From Streptomyces xanthophaeus (lineage in GTDB: Bacteria > Actinomycetota > Actinomycetes > Streptomycetales > Streptomycetaceae), in NCBI RefSeq assembly GCF_000725805.1, contig NZ_JOFT01000027.1, positions 1-64,000 on the forward strand: a stretch of 64,000 nt of DNA, given 5' to 3'. The notes beneath the pieces are model-generated. The model had not been told where the DNA came from. It did no database searches and worked only from the letters and a program-made list of their open reading frames with translations. Both the position numbers and the translations under genes were made by a program. Shown one piece after another: positions 50,832 to 59,539 of this stretch (positions are counted from its first letter, which is position 1; each line of letters begins with the position of its first letter).

Positions 50832-52775
50832 TCAGCGAAGGGGACGGTGGACGTTTTCCCGGGTGGAGGGGCCGGGGGTGGCGTCGGCGATCCACGGGCC
50901 GTCGCCCGAGGGGTCGAGCACCCCTTCCTCCAGCCAGGTGTAGGTACCGGACAGGACGCCCCGGACCAGGGTGCCGTCCACGTCGTCGGTGTTGGACCAG
51001 AGCCGCCCGAAGAGCTCCTCGACGCGGATCCTGGACTGCCCGCAGAAGGCGTCGGCGAGCTGGTAGGCCTCGCGGCCGTGGTCGCCGGCGGCCCGCAGGT
51101 GCTCGGCGCGCACGCAGGCCGCGCTCATCGCGAAGAGTTCGGCGCCGATGTCGACGATCCGGCCGAGGAAGCCCTGTTTGGTCTCCATGCGGCCCTGCCA
51201 GCGGGACATCGCGTAGAAGGTGGAGCGCGCAAGTTTGCGGGCGCTGCGTTCGACGTAGCGCAGGTGGGTGGACAGGTCGGGGTGGCCGCTCGGGTGGAAG
51301 GCGCGGTAGGTACCGGGGACCTGCCCGGCACCGGTGGCCAGCTTGGGCAGCCAGCGGGCGTAGAACCCGGCGGCGCGGGCACCGGCCTTGGCCTTGTCCC
51401 CCAGCGCCTTCTCGGGGTCGATGAGGTCGCCCGCCACCGACAGGTGGGCGTCGACGGCCTCGCGGGCGATCAGCAGGTGCATGATCTCCGTCGAGCCCTC
51501 GAAGATCCGGTTGATCCGCAGGTCGCGGAGCATCTGTTCGGCGGGGACGGCCCGCTCGCCGCGGGCGGCGAGGGAATCGGCGGTCTCGAAGCCGCGGCCG
51601 CCGCGGATCTGGACGAGTTCGTCGGCCATCAGACAGGCCATCTCGGACCCGTACAGCTTGGCGAGGGCCGCCTCGATGCGGATGTCGTTGCGGTCCTCGT
51701 CGGCCATCTGGGAGGCCAGGTCGACCACGGCCTCCAGGGCGAAGGTGGTGGCGGCGATGAAGGCGATCTTGGATCCGACGGCCTCGTGGCGGGCCACCGG
51801 GCGCCCCCACTGCTCCCGGACCCCGGACCACTCGCGGGCGATCTTCAGGCACCACTTCCCGGCACCCACGCACATGGCGGGCAGCGACAGCCGGCCGGTG
51901 TTGAGGGTGGTCAGGGCGATCTTCAGCCCGGCGCCCTCCGCGCCGATCCGCTGGGCGGCGGGCACCCTGACCTGGTGGAAGCGGGTGACGCCGTTCTCCA
52001 GGCCGCGCAGGCCCATGAAGGCGTTGCGGTGCTCGACGGTGATCCCCGGCGAGTCGGCCTCCACCACGAAGGCGGTGATCCCGCCCCGGTGGTTCTCGCC
52101 CTTGGGCACCCGGGCCATGACGACAAGGAGGTCGGCGACGACCCCGTTGGTGGTCCACAGCTTCACGCCGTCGAGGACGTACGCGTCGTCCCCGTCGGGG
52201 ACGGCCGTGGTGGCCAGGCGCGCCGGGTCGGATCCCACGTCCGGTTCGGTGAGCAGGAAGGCGCTGATGGCGGTGGTGGCGCAGCGGGGCAGGTAGGCGT
52301 CCTTCTGCTCCTGGGTGCCGAACATCTTCAGCGGCTGGGGCACGCCGATCGACTGGTGGGCGGAGAGCAGGGCGCCGATCGCGGGGCTGACGGAGCCGAC
52401 GAGGGCGAGCGCCTTGTTGTAGTAGACCTGGGTGAGACCGAGGCCCCCGTACTTGGGGTCGATCTTCATGCCGAGCGCGCCGAGCTCCTTGAGCCCCCGC
52501 ACGGTCTCGTCGGGGATCTTGGCCTCGCGTTCGATGCGGGCGCCGTCGATCGAGGTCTCGCAGAACGCCCGCAGCCTGGCCAGGAAGGCCTCGCCGCGCC
52601 GGACGTCCTCGGCGGCGGGGAGCGGGTGGGGATGGATGAGGTCGAGCCGGAACCGTCCCAGGAAGAGTTCCTTAGCGAAGCTGGGCTTGCGCCAGTCCTG
52701 TTCCCGGGCCGCTTCCGCGACCTGCCGTGCCTCTCGCTCGGTCACCTTGGGCTGTGCGGGCTGTGTTGCGGACAT
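50832..52775 (-). CDS. Acyl-CoA dehydrogenase family protein
   Basis: The 647-residue flavoprotein is longer than the usual 380-residue ACAD. It has an N-terminal extension, the ACAD core and a helical C-terminal extension as in very-long-chain enzymes. The FAD/substrate motif AISAFLLTEPDVGSDPA lies about residue 165, TTNG after it and the RIFEGSTEIMHLLIAREA segment in the second half, with RGGRGFETA before. ATG at 52773-52775 has GAGGTGA 8 bases upstream; the GTG four codons earlier lies within that site. It would take part in fatty or branched acyl-CoA oxidation; the substrate is unknown. Confidence 0.88.
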   Translation of the reverse strand: MSATQPAQPKVTEREARQVAEAAREQDWRKPSFAKELFLGRFRLDLIHPHPLPAAEDVRRGEAFLARLRAFCETSIDGARIEREAKIPDETVRGLKELGALGMKIDPKYGGLGLTQVYYNKALALVGSVSPAIGALLSAHQSIGVPQPLKMFGTQEQKDAYLPRCATTAISAFLLTEPDVGSDPARLATTAVPDGDDAYVLDGVKLWTTNGVVADLLVVMARVPKGENHRGGITAFVVEADSPGITVEHRNAFMGLRGLENGVTRFHQVRVPAAQRIGAEGAGLKIALTTLNTGRLSLPAMCVGAGKWCLKIAREWSGVREQWGRPVARHEAVGSKIAFIAATTFALEAVVDLASQMADEDRNDIRIEAALAKLYGSEMACLMADELVQIRGGRGFETADSLAARGERAVPAEQMLRDLRINRIFEGSTEIMHLLIAREAVDAHLSVAGDLIDPEKALGDKAKAGARAAGFYARWLPKLATGAGQVPGTYRAFHPSGHPDLSTHLRYVERSARKLARSTFYAMSRWQGRMETKQGFLGRIVDIGAELFAMSAACVRAEHLRAAGDHGREAYQLADAFCGQSRIRVEELFGRLWSNTDDVDGTLVRGVLSGTYTWLEEGVLDPSGDGPWIADATPGPSTRENVHRPLR

Positions 52776-52916
52776 GCGGGGACTCACCTCGCCGCCGGAG
52801 TCGGTTCACCGGATTACCTGCCGGTGCTACTTGTGAGTCGTACCCCGTCCGGCTCCGCCGGAAAAGCCGGGGCGGTCCGGTCGGGGGAATCGGCGGCCGG
52901 GAGCCGGGGAACGGGG

Positions 52917-52952
52917 GCGGCCGGCGGCATCCTCCGGGATGCCGCCGGCCGC
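52917..52952. terminator. Second terminator behind the aldehyde dehydrogenase gene
   Basis: GCGGCCGGCGGCATCC-type arms (52917-52932 with 52937-52952) pair perfectly over 16 bp around a 4-base loop. It lies downstream of the nearer hairpin at 52978-53014 on the minus strand. Confidence 0.85.
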
Positions 52953-52977
52953 GTGTGTCCACCGCCCGGAAAAGGGG

Positions 52978-53014
52978 GACGGCCGGAGCCCCCGCACAGT
53001 AGGCTCCGGCCGTC
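52978..53014. terminator. First terminator behind the aldehyde dehydrogenase gene
   Basis: GACGGCCGGAGCC (52978-52990) pairs perfectly with GGCTCCGGCCGTC (53002-53014) around 11 bases, 20 bases after the stop codon. With the next stem it forms a tandem terminator. Confidence 0.85.
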
Positions 53015-53034
53015 GGCTCTATGGCCGTACGAGA

Positions 53035-54480
53035 TCAGATGTCGAGGCCGGTCAGGACCAGGACCCGCTCGTACGTGTAGTCGTCCATCGCGTAGCGGAC
53101 GCCCTCGCGGCCCACGCCGGACTGCTTGACGCCGCCGTACGGCATCTGGTCGGCGCGGTAGGACGGTGCGTCGCCGATGATCACACCGCCGACCTCGAGC
53201 TCGCGGTGGGCGCGGAACGCGGTCTGGATGTCCCGGGTGAAGACGCCGGTCTGGAGACCGAACTTCGAGTCGTTGACGGCGGCGAAGGCCTCGTCGGTGT
53301 TCTCGACCTTCTTCAGGGTCAGGACCGGTCCGAAGACCTCCTCGGTGGCCAGCTTGACGCCGTCCGGCACCTCCGCGAGCACGGTGGGCTCGTACGAGGC
53401 ACCCTCGCGCTTGCCGCCCGTGAGCAGCTTGGCGCCGGCGGAGACCGCCTCGTCCACCCAGGACTCCACGCGCTGGGCAGCGGCCTCGGAGACGAGCGGG
53501 CCGACGTCGGTGGCCGAGTCGGAGGGGTCACCGGTGACCTGCGCCTGGACCTTGGCGACGACCTTCTCGACGAGGCGGTCGTAGACCGAGGCCTCGGCGA
53601 TCACGCGCTGCACGGAGATGCAGGACTGACCGGCCTGGTAGTTCGAGAAGGTCGCGATCCGGGTCGCGGCCCAGTCGAGGTCCGCCTCGGAGGCCCAGTC
53701 GTCCAGGACCACGGCCGCGGCGTTGCCGCCGAGCTCCAGGGTGCAGTGCTTGTGGGGCACCGACTGCTGGATGGCGTAGCCGACGGTGTCGGAGCCGGTG
53801 AAGGAGATCACGGGGAGGCGCTCGTCCTTGACCAGGGCGGGCATCTTGTCGTTCGCGACCGGCAGGACCGACCAGGAGCCGGCCGGGAGGTCGGTCTCGG
53901 CGAGCAGCTCACCCAGGATCAGCCCGGACAGGGGCGTCGCCGGGGCGGGCTTGAGGATGATCGGCGCGCCGACGGCGATGGCGGGGGCCACCTTGTGGGC
54001 GCACAGGTTCAGCGGGAAGTTGAACGGCGCGATGCCGAGGACCGGACCCTTGACGAAGCGGCGCGTGAGGGCGAGACGGCCGACGCCACCGGCGTCGGTG
54101 TCGAGGCGCTGGGCCTCTCCGCCGTTGAAGCGGCGGGCTTCCTCGGCGGCGAACCGGAACACGGAGACCGCACGGCCGACCTCACCGCGCGCCCACTTGA
54201 CGGGCTTGCCGTTCTCGGCGGAGATCAGCTGGGCGATCTCCTCGGTGCGCTCGGTGAGCCGCTTGGACACGTGGTCCAGGGCGGCGGCCCGTACGTGGGC
54301 GGGGGTCGCGGAGAACTCCGCCGTCACGGCGTACGCCGCGGCCACGGCCTCTTCGACCTGCGCGTCGGTGGGCACGCTGACGGTGCCGACCAGCCGGCCG
54401 TCCCACGGGGAGTGGACGTCGAAGCTGTCCTCGCCGGTGGCCTGGCGGCCGGCGAGCCAGAAGGCGTGGGTGGAAGTCAT
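53035..54480 (-). CDS. Aldehyde dehydrogenase family protein (succinate-semialdehyde dehydrogenase-like by context)
   Basis: The 481-residue NAD(P)-dependent ALDH has the general-base Glu in TLELGGNAAAVV and nucleophile C287 in YQAGQSCISVQR. The cofactor motif FTGSDTVG and the APFNFPLN segment are also present. ATG at 54478-54480 starts MTSTHAFWLAG; the upstream frame runs through repeat DNA and is not coding. It lies near a PucR-family gene and gabT. Oxidation of succinate semialdehyde after GABA transamination is therefore plausible, though the sequence alone does not fix the substrate. Confidence 0.9.
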   Translation of the reverse strand: MTSTHAFWLAGRQATGEDSFDVHSPWDGRLVGTVSVPTDAQVEEAVAAAYAVTAEFSATPAHVRAAALDHVSKRLTERTEEIAQLISAENGKPVKWARGEVGRAVSVFRFAAEEARRFNGGEAQRLDTDAGGVGRLALTRRFVKGPVLGIAPFNFPLNLCAHKVAPAIAVGAPIILKPAPATPLSGLILGELLAETDLPAGSWSVLPVANDKMPALVKDERLPVISFTGSDTVGYAIQQSVPHKHCTLELGGNAAAVVLDDWASEADLDWAATRIATFSNYQAGQSCISVQRVIAEASVYDRLVEKVVAKVQAQVTGDPSDSATDVGPLVSEAAAQRVESWVDEAVSAGAKLLTGGKREGASYEPTVLAEVPDGVKLATEEVFGPVLTLKKVENTDEAFAAVNDSKFGLQTGVFTRDIQTAFRAHRELEVGGVIIGDAPSYRADQMPYGGVKQSGVGREGVRYAMDDYTYERVLVLTGLDI

Positions 54481-54660
54481 GCGAATCCCGGCCCTTCGAT
54501 GTGTGCGGTGGGTCCTTGTCCCCTCCACCGTAGGACTCCGCCGGGGATTCGGCGTTTGTCCGGGGTGTAGTACCCGCGGTTCGCGTCGCGCCGCTTTGTC
54601 AGTGTCGCGGGGCGGATCCCTGGCGGGGCTCGTGCGGTGTGGCCGGGCCCGGGCTGCGCC

Positions 54661-54720
54661 GAGCCTCCTGGGGCTCCGCCCCAGACCCCGCTCCTCAATC
54701 GCCGGAGGGGCTGATTTTTG
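54661..54720 (+). repeat. Streptomyces REP-like element, copy A
   Basis: The element reads GGGGCTCCGCCCC, then AGACCCCGCTCCTCAA and a CGCCGGAGGGGCTGATTTTT end. From memory this text is a dispersed intergenic repeat in many Streptomyces genomes. A second copy in inverted orientation lies at 54866-54915. Confidence 0.7.
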
Positions 54721-54865
54721 GCTCCCGTGGCATTGCGGGTGCGGTCCCTGGCGGGGCCTGTTCGGTGGGGGTCGGGGAGCGGTGCCCCTCCGGGGTATCT
54801 CCTCGGCTCGCGCACTGAGCCCGGTCAAGATGTGGCGGCCCAGGTTGCGCGCTCGTCCTGCGGGG

Positions 54866-54915
54866 AAAATCCAGCCCCGCCGGCGTTTGAGGAGCGGGGT
54901 CCGGGGCGGAGCCCC
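54866..54915 (-). repeat. Streptomyces REP-like element, copy B (inverted)
   Basis: Read on the minus strand it is GGGGCTCCGCCCC, GACCCCGCTCCTCAAACG, then CCGGCGGGGCTGGATTTTC. It faces copy A across about 145 bases. Its GGGGCGGAGCCCC end merges with the first 68-bp tandem unit. Confidence 0.7.
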
Positions 54916-55080
54916 GTAGCAACGGCGCCGCAGGCGGGGCACCACCCCACGGCCAAGCCCCGCACGGGACACGGCGGAGCCCCGTAGCAACGGCGCCGCA
55001 GGCGGGACACCGCCACACGGCTGAGCCCCGCAGGGGAAACCGCGGAGCCCCGTAGCAACGGCGCCGCAGGCGGGACGGCG
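54906..55080. repeat. Three direct 68-bp repeats next to the PucR gene
   Basis: The core GCGGAGCCCCGTAGCAACGG followed by CGCCGCAGGCGGG starts at 54906, 54974 and 55042, an exact 68-base period. The first 33 bases are identical in all three units, while the remaining bases drift between units one and two. The third unit runs into the stop codon of the PucR-family gene. Confidence 0.92.
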
Positions 55081-56661
55081 TCAGGACGGCGCCGATGTCG
55101 CCTTCAGGGCCAGCCAGAGTTCCATGCGGACGTCCGGGTCGTCGAGGGAGCGGCCCAGGATCTCCTCGACCCGCTTCATCCGGTAGCGCAGGGTGTGCCG
55201 GTGCACGCCCAGGTCGGCCGCGGCCGCGTCCCACTGGCCGTGCCGGGAGAGCCACGCCTGCAACGAGGCGACCAGGTCGCCCCGCCCCACCGCGTCGTGC
55301 TCGCGCAGCGCCCGCAGGGTGCCGTCCGCGAAGGCGCGTACCGCCTCGTCCGCCAGCAGCGGCAGGACCGAACCCGCCGCCATGTCCTCGTGCTCGACGA
55401 GCGGCCGGCCGCGCCGCCGGGCCACGGCCAGGGCCTGGTCGGCCTGCTTCATCGCCACCGCCACCCCGGCCGGCCCCGCGGGAGCGGACAGGCCGACGAC
55501 CAGTTCGTCCGGCTCCGGCCCGGTGGCCTCGCGGCCGCGCCGCGACTCCAGGGCCTCCGCGTGGTCCGCGCAGGCGTGCACGGCCGCGCCCCCGTCGGCG
55601 GCCAGGACCACGAGCCTGCTCGGCTCCGGCACCACCAGCAGCGTCTCGCCGGTACGGGCCGCCGCCGATTCCACCGCATCGGCCAGCAGCGCCAGCCCCT
55701 CGGGCTGTGCCGTCCCCGGCAGGGCCGGTTCGGCCACGATCAGCCGGAAGGGTGCCTCCAGCAGGGCCCCGTACAGGTCCCCGGCCACGGCCCGGGCGTG
55801 CTCGGCCTCCCCTGCCAGGAGCATGCGCAGCACCGCCGCCCCCAGCCGGGACTCGGCGTCGTGCAGGGACCGCGAGCGTTCGGTGGTGAGGGTGAGCAGC
55901 GCCACCGCGGAGTGGACCGCGTACCGCTCGGCCGTGCCGAGCGGGGCCCCGGTGCCCACGGCGAGCGCGCCGCGCGCGCGGCGCCCGGTGCCCAGCGACT
56001 GGAGTTCGACCCGGTCGTCCGAGCCGCCCACCACGGCGCTGGCGGGCGCGGGCCGCTCCCGCAGCCGTTCCACGTCCGGGGTGAGCCGGGCGGCCCGGCG
56101 CGCGGCCCAGTCGGGGGCGGCGGCGACGACCGCGCCGGAGGTGTCGTAGAGCGCGGCCCAGCCGTGCACGTGGGCCGCCAGCTTCGTCAGCAGCTCGGCG
56201 GGCCCGTCGGCGGACAGCGCGGCGCGGGTCAGCTCGCGCTGCGCCTCGAAGCCGGCGGTGACGGCCCGGTACTGGTCCGCGGCGAGCGCGGCGGAGACGG
56301 CCTTGCTGATCGCGAGGAAGGGGGTGCGGCGCGGCACCTCCAGCAGGGGCAGGTCCTCGGTCCGCGCGGCCTCGACCAGGGCCTCGGGGATCGCCTCGTA
56401 GTTGACGCCGATCGCGAAGCCGATGCCGACGACCCCCGCCGCGGCGAGGCGGCGTACGTAGCGGCGCATCTCCTCGGGGTCCTCGGCGTCCAGCTTCATG
56501 GCGGTGATCAGGAGCAGTTCCCCGCCCTCCATGTAGGGGACGGGGTCGGCGAGCTCGCTGACGTGGGCCCAGCGCACGGGGGTGTCGAGGCGGCTCTCCC
56601 CGGCCCGGACGCTGAGCTTGAGCGCCGAGTGCTGGACGAGCGAGGCGAGGGTGAGCGGCAT
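55081..56661 (-). CDS. PucR-family transcriptional regulator
   Basis: The 526-residue protein has the PucR architecture. The N-terminal sensory domain (TPVRWAHVSELADPVPYMEGGELLLITAM) is followed by a central GGDEF-related region and a C-terminal helix-turn-helix (AAADLGVHRHTLRYRMKRVEEILG, 490-513). Family members control purine, amino acid or GABA degradation; placement between an aldehyde dehydrogenase and gabT points to the latter. The start at 56659-56661 begins MPLTLASLVQHSALKL. Repeats lie on both sides of the gene. Confidence 0.92.
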   Translation of the reverse strand: MPLTLASLVQHSALKLSVRAGESRLDTPVRWAHVSELADPVPYMEGGELLLITAMKLDAEDPEEMRRYVRRLAAAGVVGIGFAIGVNYEAIPEALVEAARTEDLPLLEVPRRTPFLAISKAVSAALAADQYRAVTAGFEAQRELTRAALSADGPAELLTKLAAHVHGWAALYDTSGAVVAAAPDWAARRAARLTPDVERLRERPAPASAVVGGSDDRVELQSLGTGRRARGALAVGTGAPLGTAERYAVHSAVALLTLTTERSRSLHDAESRLGAAVLRMLLAGEAEHARAVAGDLYGALLEAPFRLIVAEPALPGTAQPEGLALLADAVESAAARTGETLLVVPEPSRLVVLAADGGAAVHACADHAEALESRRGREATGPEPDELVVGLSAPAGPAGVAVAMKQADQALAVARRRGRPLVEHEDMAAGSVLPLLADEAVRAFADGTLRALREHDAVGRGDLVASLQAWLSRHGQWDAAAADLGVHRHTLRYRMKRVEEILGRSLDDPDVRMELWLALKATSAPS

Positions 56662-56932
56662 CGGTTACCAGGGGCCTTAGCGGGAGGGGGCGGCGGGCGC
56701 GGCGGCGTGACATACGGCGGGGTGTGGAGGGACGGCGGCGAGGAGCTGGGCCGGGCCGTATTTCGCCGTGTCGTCGAACGGCTCTCCTTGATTCTGCCAC
56801 CCCGTACGGGTCGGGGCCGTACGGGTCGGGGCCGTATGGGTCGGGGCCGTACGGGTCGGGGCCGTCCGGGTCGGGGCCGTACGGGTCGGGGCCGTACGGG
56901 TCGGGGCCGTCCGGGTGCGGGGTCCGCGCCGC
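56662..56932. other. Intergenic region upstream of the PucR gene
   Basis: 271 bases without a supported gene. The right half is the 15-bp tandem array (separate entry). The left half (56662-56801) should hold the PucR-gene promoter. A GTCGAACGG/CCGTC area is present but no -35/-10 pair was convincing. Confidence 0.5.
56802..56921. repeat. Eight tandem 15-bp repeats
   Basis: Units of CCGTACGGGTCGGGG start at 56802, 56817, 56832, 56847, 56862, 56877, 56892 and 56907. Single-base variants are CCGTATGGG at 56832 and CCGTCCGGG at 56862 and 56907, and the last unit ends GTGCGGG. Each unit contains the palindrome CCGTACGG. The array ends 11 bases from the stop codon of the VirD4-like gene and lies 141-260 bases upstream of the PucR gene. 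Confidence 0.95.
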
Positions 56933-59296
56933 TCAGGCCGTTCCGGTCAGCCGGACCAGCAGCGGAGCCGCCCGTTCCCCGCGGACGGAGGTCAGCGACA
57001 GTACGGCGTGCCCGGGCGGCACGGCGTGCGCCAGGTCCGAGGCGGACCACCGTTCCCGTTCCACCTGCCGCACGGTCACCGCGTCCGTGGTGACCGCCTT
57101 GCCGGTGACGAGCTTGCGGAAGGCGTGGATCGCCCGGGTCAGGGGCTGGTCGGCGAAGACGGTCCGGTGGGTGACATCCCGCGTCTCCACCCACTCGGTG
57201 CCCCAGGACTCGGCGAACCGCTTGCCGTCCCAGGTCGTGACGCCCGAGAACGCCATCCGGCAGCCGACGGCCCCGAGCAGCGGGGTGCGCAGCGGCTCCG
57301 GTACGTCGTCCAGCGTGCGCAGCGTGAGCAGGACTCCCGCATTCGCCGAGCGCAGCCGCTGTACGCCGCGGACGGTCTCGGGGGTCAGGGTGTGCGAGGC
57401 GTCGTCGACGGCGAGGAAGGCGAAGAGGGAGCGGTCGGTGCGGGCGGTGGCGGCGGCGTTGAACTGGGCGAGCAGCAGCCGGGCCAGCATCCGGGAGGCG
57501 TCGGCGTGGCCGCGCTCGGGCAGGTCGACGCGGACCCGGATGGGGTGTTCCAGGGCGCGCAGGGAGAACGGGCGGCCCTGGCCGGTGGTCTCGAAGTCGC
57601 CGACGTTGAAGAAGGAGGCGAAGGCGGGCCGGTCGAGCAGGGCCACCCGGTCGGCGAGGGCGGGGCCGGGGTCCGCGGGGGTGCCGTGCTGACGTTCCCG
57701 GGCGTCGAGCTCGCGGAGCATGGGCTGCTGCCCGGCCGCCTCCAGCGTGCGTCGCAGCCCGTCGAGGGCGGGGCGGACCTGGTCGAGCAGCTCGCGCAGC
57801 TCGGGCACGGCCGGGAAGCGGCCGTACGCGGTCCGGAACGGCCCGAGCAGCTGGGCGAGGGCCGTCGCGGCCCGGCGCACGTCGACGCCGGGGATGTCGC
57901 CGACGAAGGCCTCCGCTAGGAGGGTGGCGGCCTCGTCGGGGTCGGTGGTGCCGCCGTAGAGGTCGAGGTCGTAGACGGAGGCCGGGTCGCCGACGCGGAC
58001 GACGACGTCGTAGGCGGTGTCCGGGCCGAGCCGGGCCCCGGCCGCGCCGACGGCGACGACGGCGGCCTGGCCCGCGAGGGCCTGCAGGGCCAGGGACTCC
58101 ACGACGGGCCGCACCAGCCGGGCGGTCTTGCCCGCGCCGGAGGGACCGACGGCCAGCAGGGAGGTGCCGAGGACCTCGGGGTCGAGGGCGAGGGCGGTGC
58201 CGCGGCGGGCGTAGGGGTTCTGCACCCCGTCCTCGACGGTGCCCAGGAGCACCTGGCGGGCCAGCAGGTCGTGCCGGGCGGAGCGCGCGGGCAGGTCCCG
58301 TGCGCCGGAGGGGTGGGCGCAGGCCGCGGCGCCCTTGTCGCGTACGGCGTCGGCGAAGGCGCGCAGCCGTGAGGGGTCGACGCGCACGGAGTCCCAGGCG
58401 CGGCGGATGCGCGCGTAGTCCACGTCGTTCATCCGCCCGGCGGCGATCTCCCCCCCGAGCCTCTCGGCAGCCTCGACCAGCCCGGCGTCCCGCACCTGAG
58501 GCCAACCGACTGGGTCCTGGGCCGGTTCCGCGGCGGCGGACGTCCCCGTGCGGTCCGGAGCGGCCGGCCGGAAACGACGCAGCAAGGCCACCGCGCCACC
58601 GAGCCAGGCGAAGGCCAGCACGACGGTCACGTCGACCACGGTCTTCGCCGTGTCGTCGAGCACGAGGTTGGCTGCCTTGTCGCTGGTGTACGGCAGGAAG
58701 GAGAAGACCAGTTGGCGCAACGGCAGCTGGTAGTTGTCGACGAGCAGGAGAGTGACGTAGACGAGGGGGAGGACCGCGAGCGCCCGGACCCAGGGGCCGC
58801 GCGCGACGACCAGGCGGTTCCAAGCGGTCCGCCAGCTCCCGAGTCGGCCGAATCCGTAGAGGAGCGCCGATACGAAGATCAGTTCGTAAATCGGCTTGGC
58901 CTTCATCCCGCCCGTCCCGTTGATGGGCTCGCCGTTCGCGGCGTACCAGCTGTCGGGCGTGAACAGGTCCAGGGGGGCGTCCCAGAACGGGATGTAGGTA
59001 TTGCGCATCAGCGACCAGACCAGCACGCAGGCCAGGAAGGAGATGACGGCGCCGCTGGCGAGCGCCCGGTCAGGGGCCTTCGCGGGTTCCTCCCCCTCCC
59101 GCGGCTCGTGTCCGAACCTCCAGACACCGGGCTCGGCCGCAGGCCGCGGGGTGCGCAGCCAGTCCGCGAGCGTGGGTCCCGTGGCCGGGGCGTGGAGCGG
59201 CCTCGGGGGGGTCTGTGGGGTGGGTGGGGGGCCGGCCGGTCTCGGGACGTGGCCCGCGCGGGTCGCCTGGCCGTCGTGCGTGCCCTCGGTGTCCAT
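56933..59296 (-). CDS. Membrane-bound VirD4/TraD-like P-loop ATPase
   Basis: Of 787 residues, a Pro-rich N-terminus (1-80) is followed by about four membrane helices (roughly 85-235) and a large cytoplasmic ATPase domain. Walker A is GPSGAGKT with K390, and the Walker B-like FAFLAVDDASH is near residue 620. The order N-terminal helices then ATPase, with ALDPEVLGTSLLAVGPSGAGKT, resembles conjugation coupling proteins. No relaxase, pilus or plasmid genes are nearby, so it is an orphan. ATG at 59294-59296 has CAGGGG upstream. The function is unknown. Confidence 0.82.
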   Translation of the reverse strand: MDTEGTHDGQATRAGHVPRPAGPPPTPQTPPRPLHAPATGPTLADWLRTPRPAAEPGVWRFGHEPREGEEPAKAPDRALASGAVISFLACVLVWSLMRNTYIPFWDAPLDLFTPDSWYAANGEPINGTGGMKAKPIYELIFVSALLYGFGRLGSWRTAWNRLVVARGPWVRALAVLPLVYVTLLLVDNYQLPLRQLVFSFLPYTSDKAANLVLDDTAKTVVDVTVVLAFAWLGGAVALLRRFRPAAPDRTGTSAAAEPAQDPVGWPQVRDAGLVEAAERLGGEIAAGRMNDVDYARIRRAWDSVRVDPSRLRAFADAVRDKGAAACAHPSGARDLPARSARHDLLARQVLLGTVEDGVQNPYARRGTALALDPEVLGTSLLAVGPSGAGKTARLVRPVVESLALQALAGQAAVVAVGAAGARLGPDTAYDVVVRVGDPASVYDLDLYGGTTDPDEAATLLAEAFVGDIPGVDVRRAATALAQLLGPFRTAYGRFPAVPELRELLDQVRPALDGLRRTLEAAGQQPMLRELDARERQHGTPADPGPALADRVALLDRPAFASFFNVGDFETTGQGRPFSLRALEHPIRVRVDLPERGHADASRMLARLLLAQFNAAATARTDRSLFAFLAVDDASHTLTPETVRGVQRLRSANAGVLLTLRTLDDVPEPLRTPLLGAVGCRMAFSGVTTWDGKRFAESWGTEWVETRDVTHRTVFADQPLTRAIHAFRKLVTGKAVTTDAVTVRQVERERWSASDLAHAVPPGHAVLSLTSVRGERAAPLLVRLTGTA

Positions 59297-59519
59297 GAAA
59301 ACCCCTGCCCCCTGACCGTGCCGTGCGCTGCGGCGCTCAATCTAGTGCCCGCCACCGGGGACGGGGCCCGTACCACGGCACTCTCCACAAGACACGCGCC
59401 CGGTCCTTCCTATGGCCGTCACGGACAAGGACACGCGGACACCACTCCCGAACGGAGCATGCAGTACCCCCTCCCCCGGGCCTAGCCTGCGGACAAAGAC
59501 ACAAGTGCGTCCGAAAACA

Positions 59520-59533
59520 CCCCCCCCCAGGAG
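59520..59533 (+). promoter_or_regulatory. Poly-C tract joined to the gabT ribosome site
   Basis: Nine consecutive C bases (59520-59528) run directly into AGGAG (59529-59533), the gabT Shine-Dalgarno, seven bases ahead of the ATG. Confidence 0.7.
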
Positions 59534-59539
59534 CCCCCT

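Larger units (their letters stand above)
54481..55080. other. 600-base repeat-rich intergenic region
   Basis: No gene is supported. The part next to the aldehyde dehydrogenase (54481-54660) is plain spacer. The rest is repeat DNA: two inverted copies of a Streptomyces REP-like element (54661-54720 and 54866-54915) and three direct 68-bp units (54906-55080). Open frames seen here are translations of repeats. Confidence 0.8.

Noticed and set aside
54481..55080. Open frames in the repeat region beside the PucR gene
   Set aside because: They translate the 68-bp and REP-like repeats and have no start signals or codon bias. The upstream extension of the aldehyde dehydrogenase frame here is likewise non-coding.
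56802..56921. The 15-bp array as a CRISPR
   Set aside because: Units are directly adjacent with no unique spacers, and no cas genes are present.
56933..59296. An integrated conjugative element around the VirD4-like gene
   Set aside because: No integrase, relaxase, att-like repeats or tRNA target are visible, and flanking genes are core metabolism.
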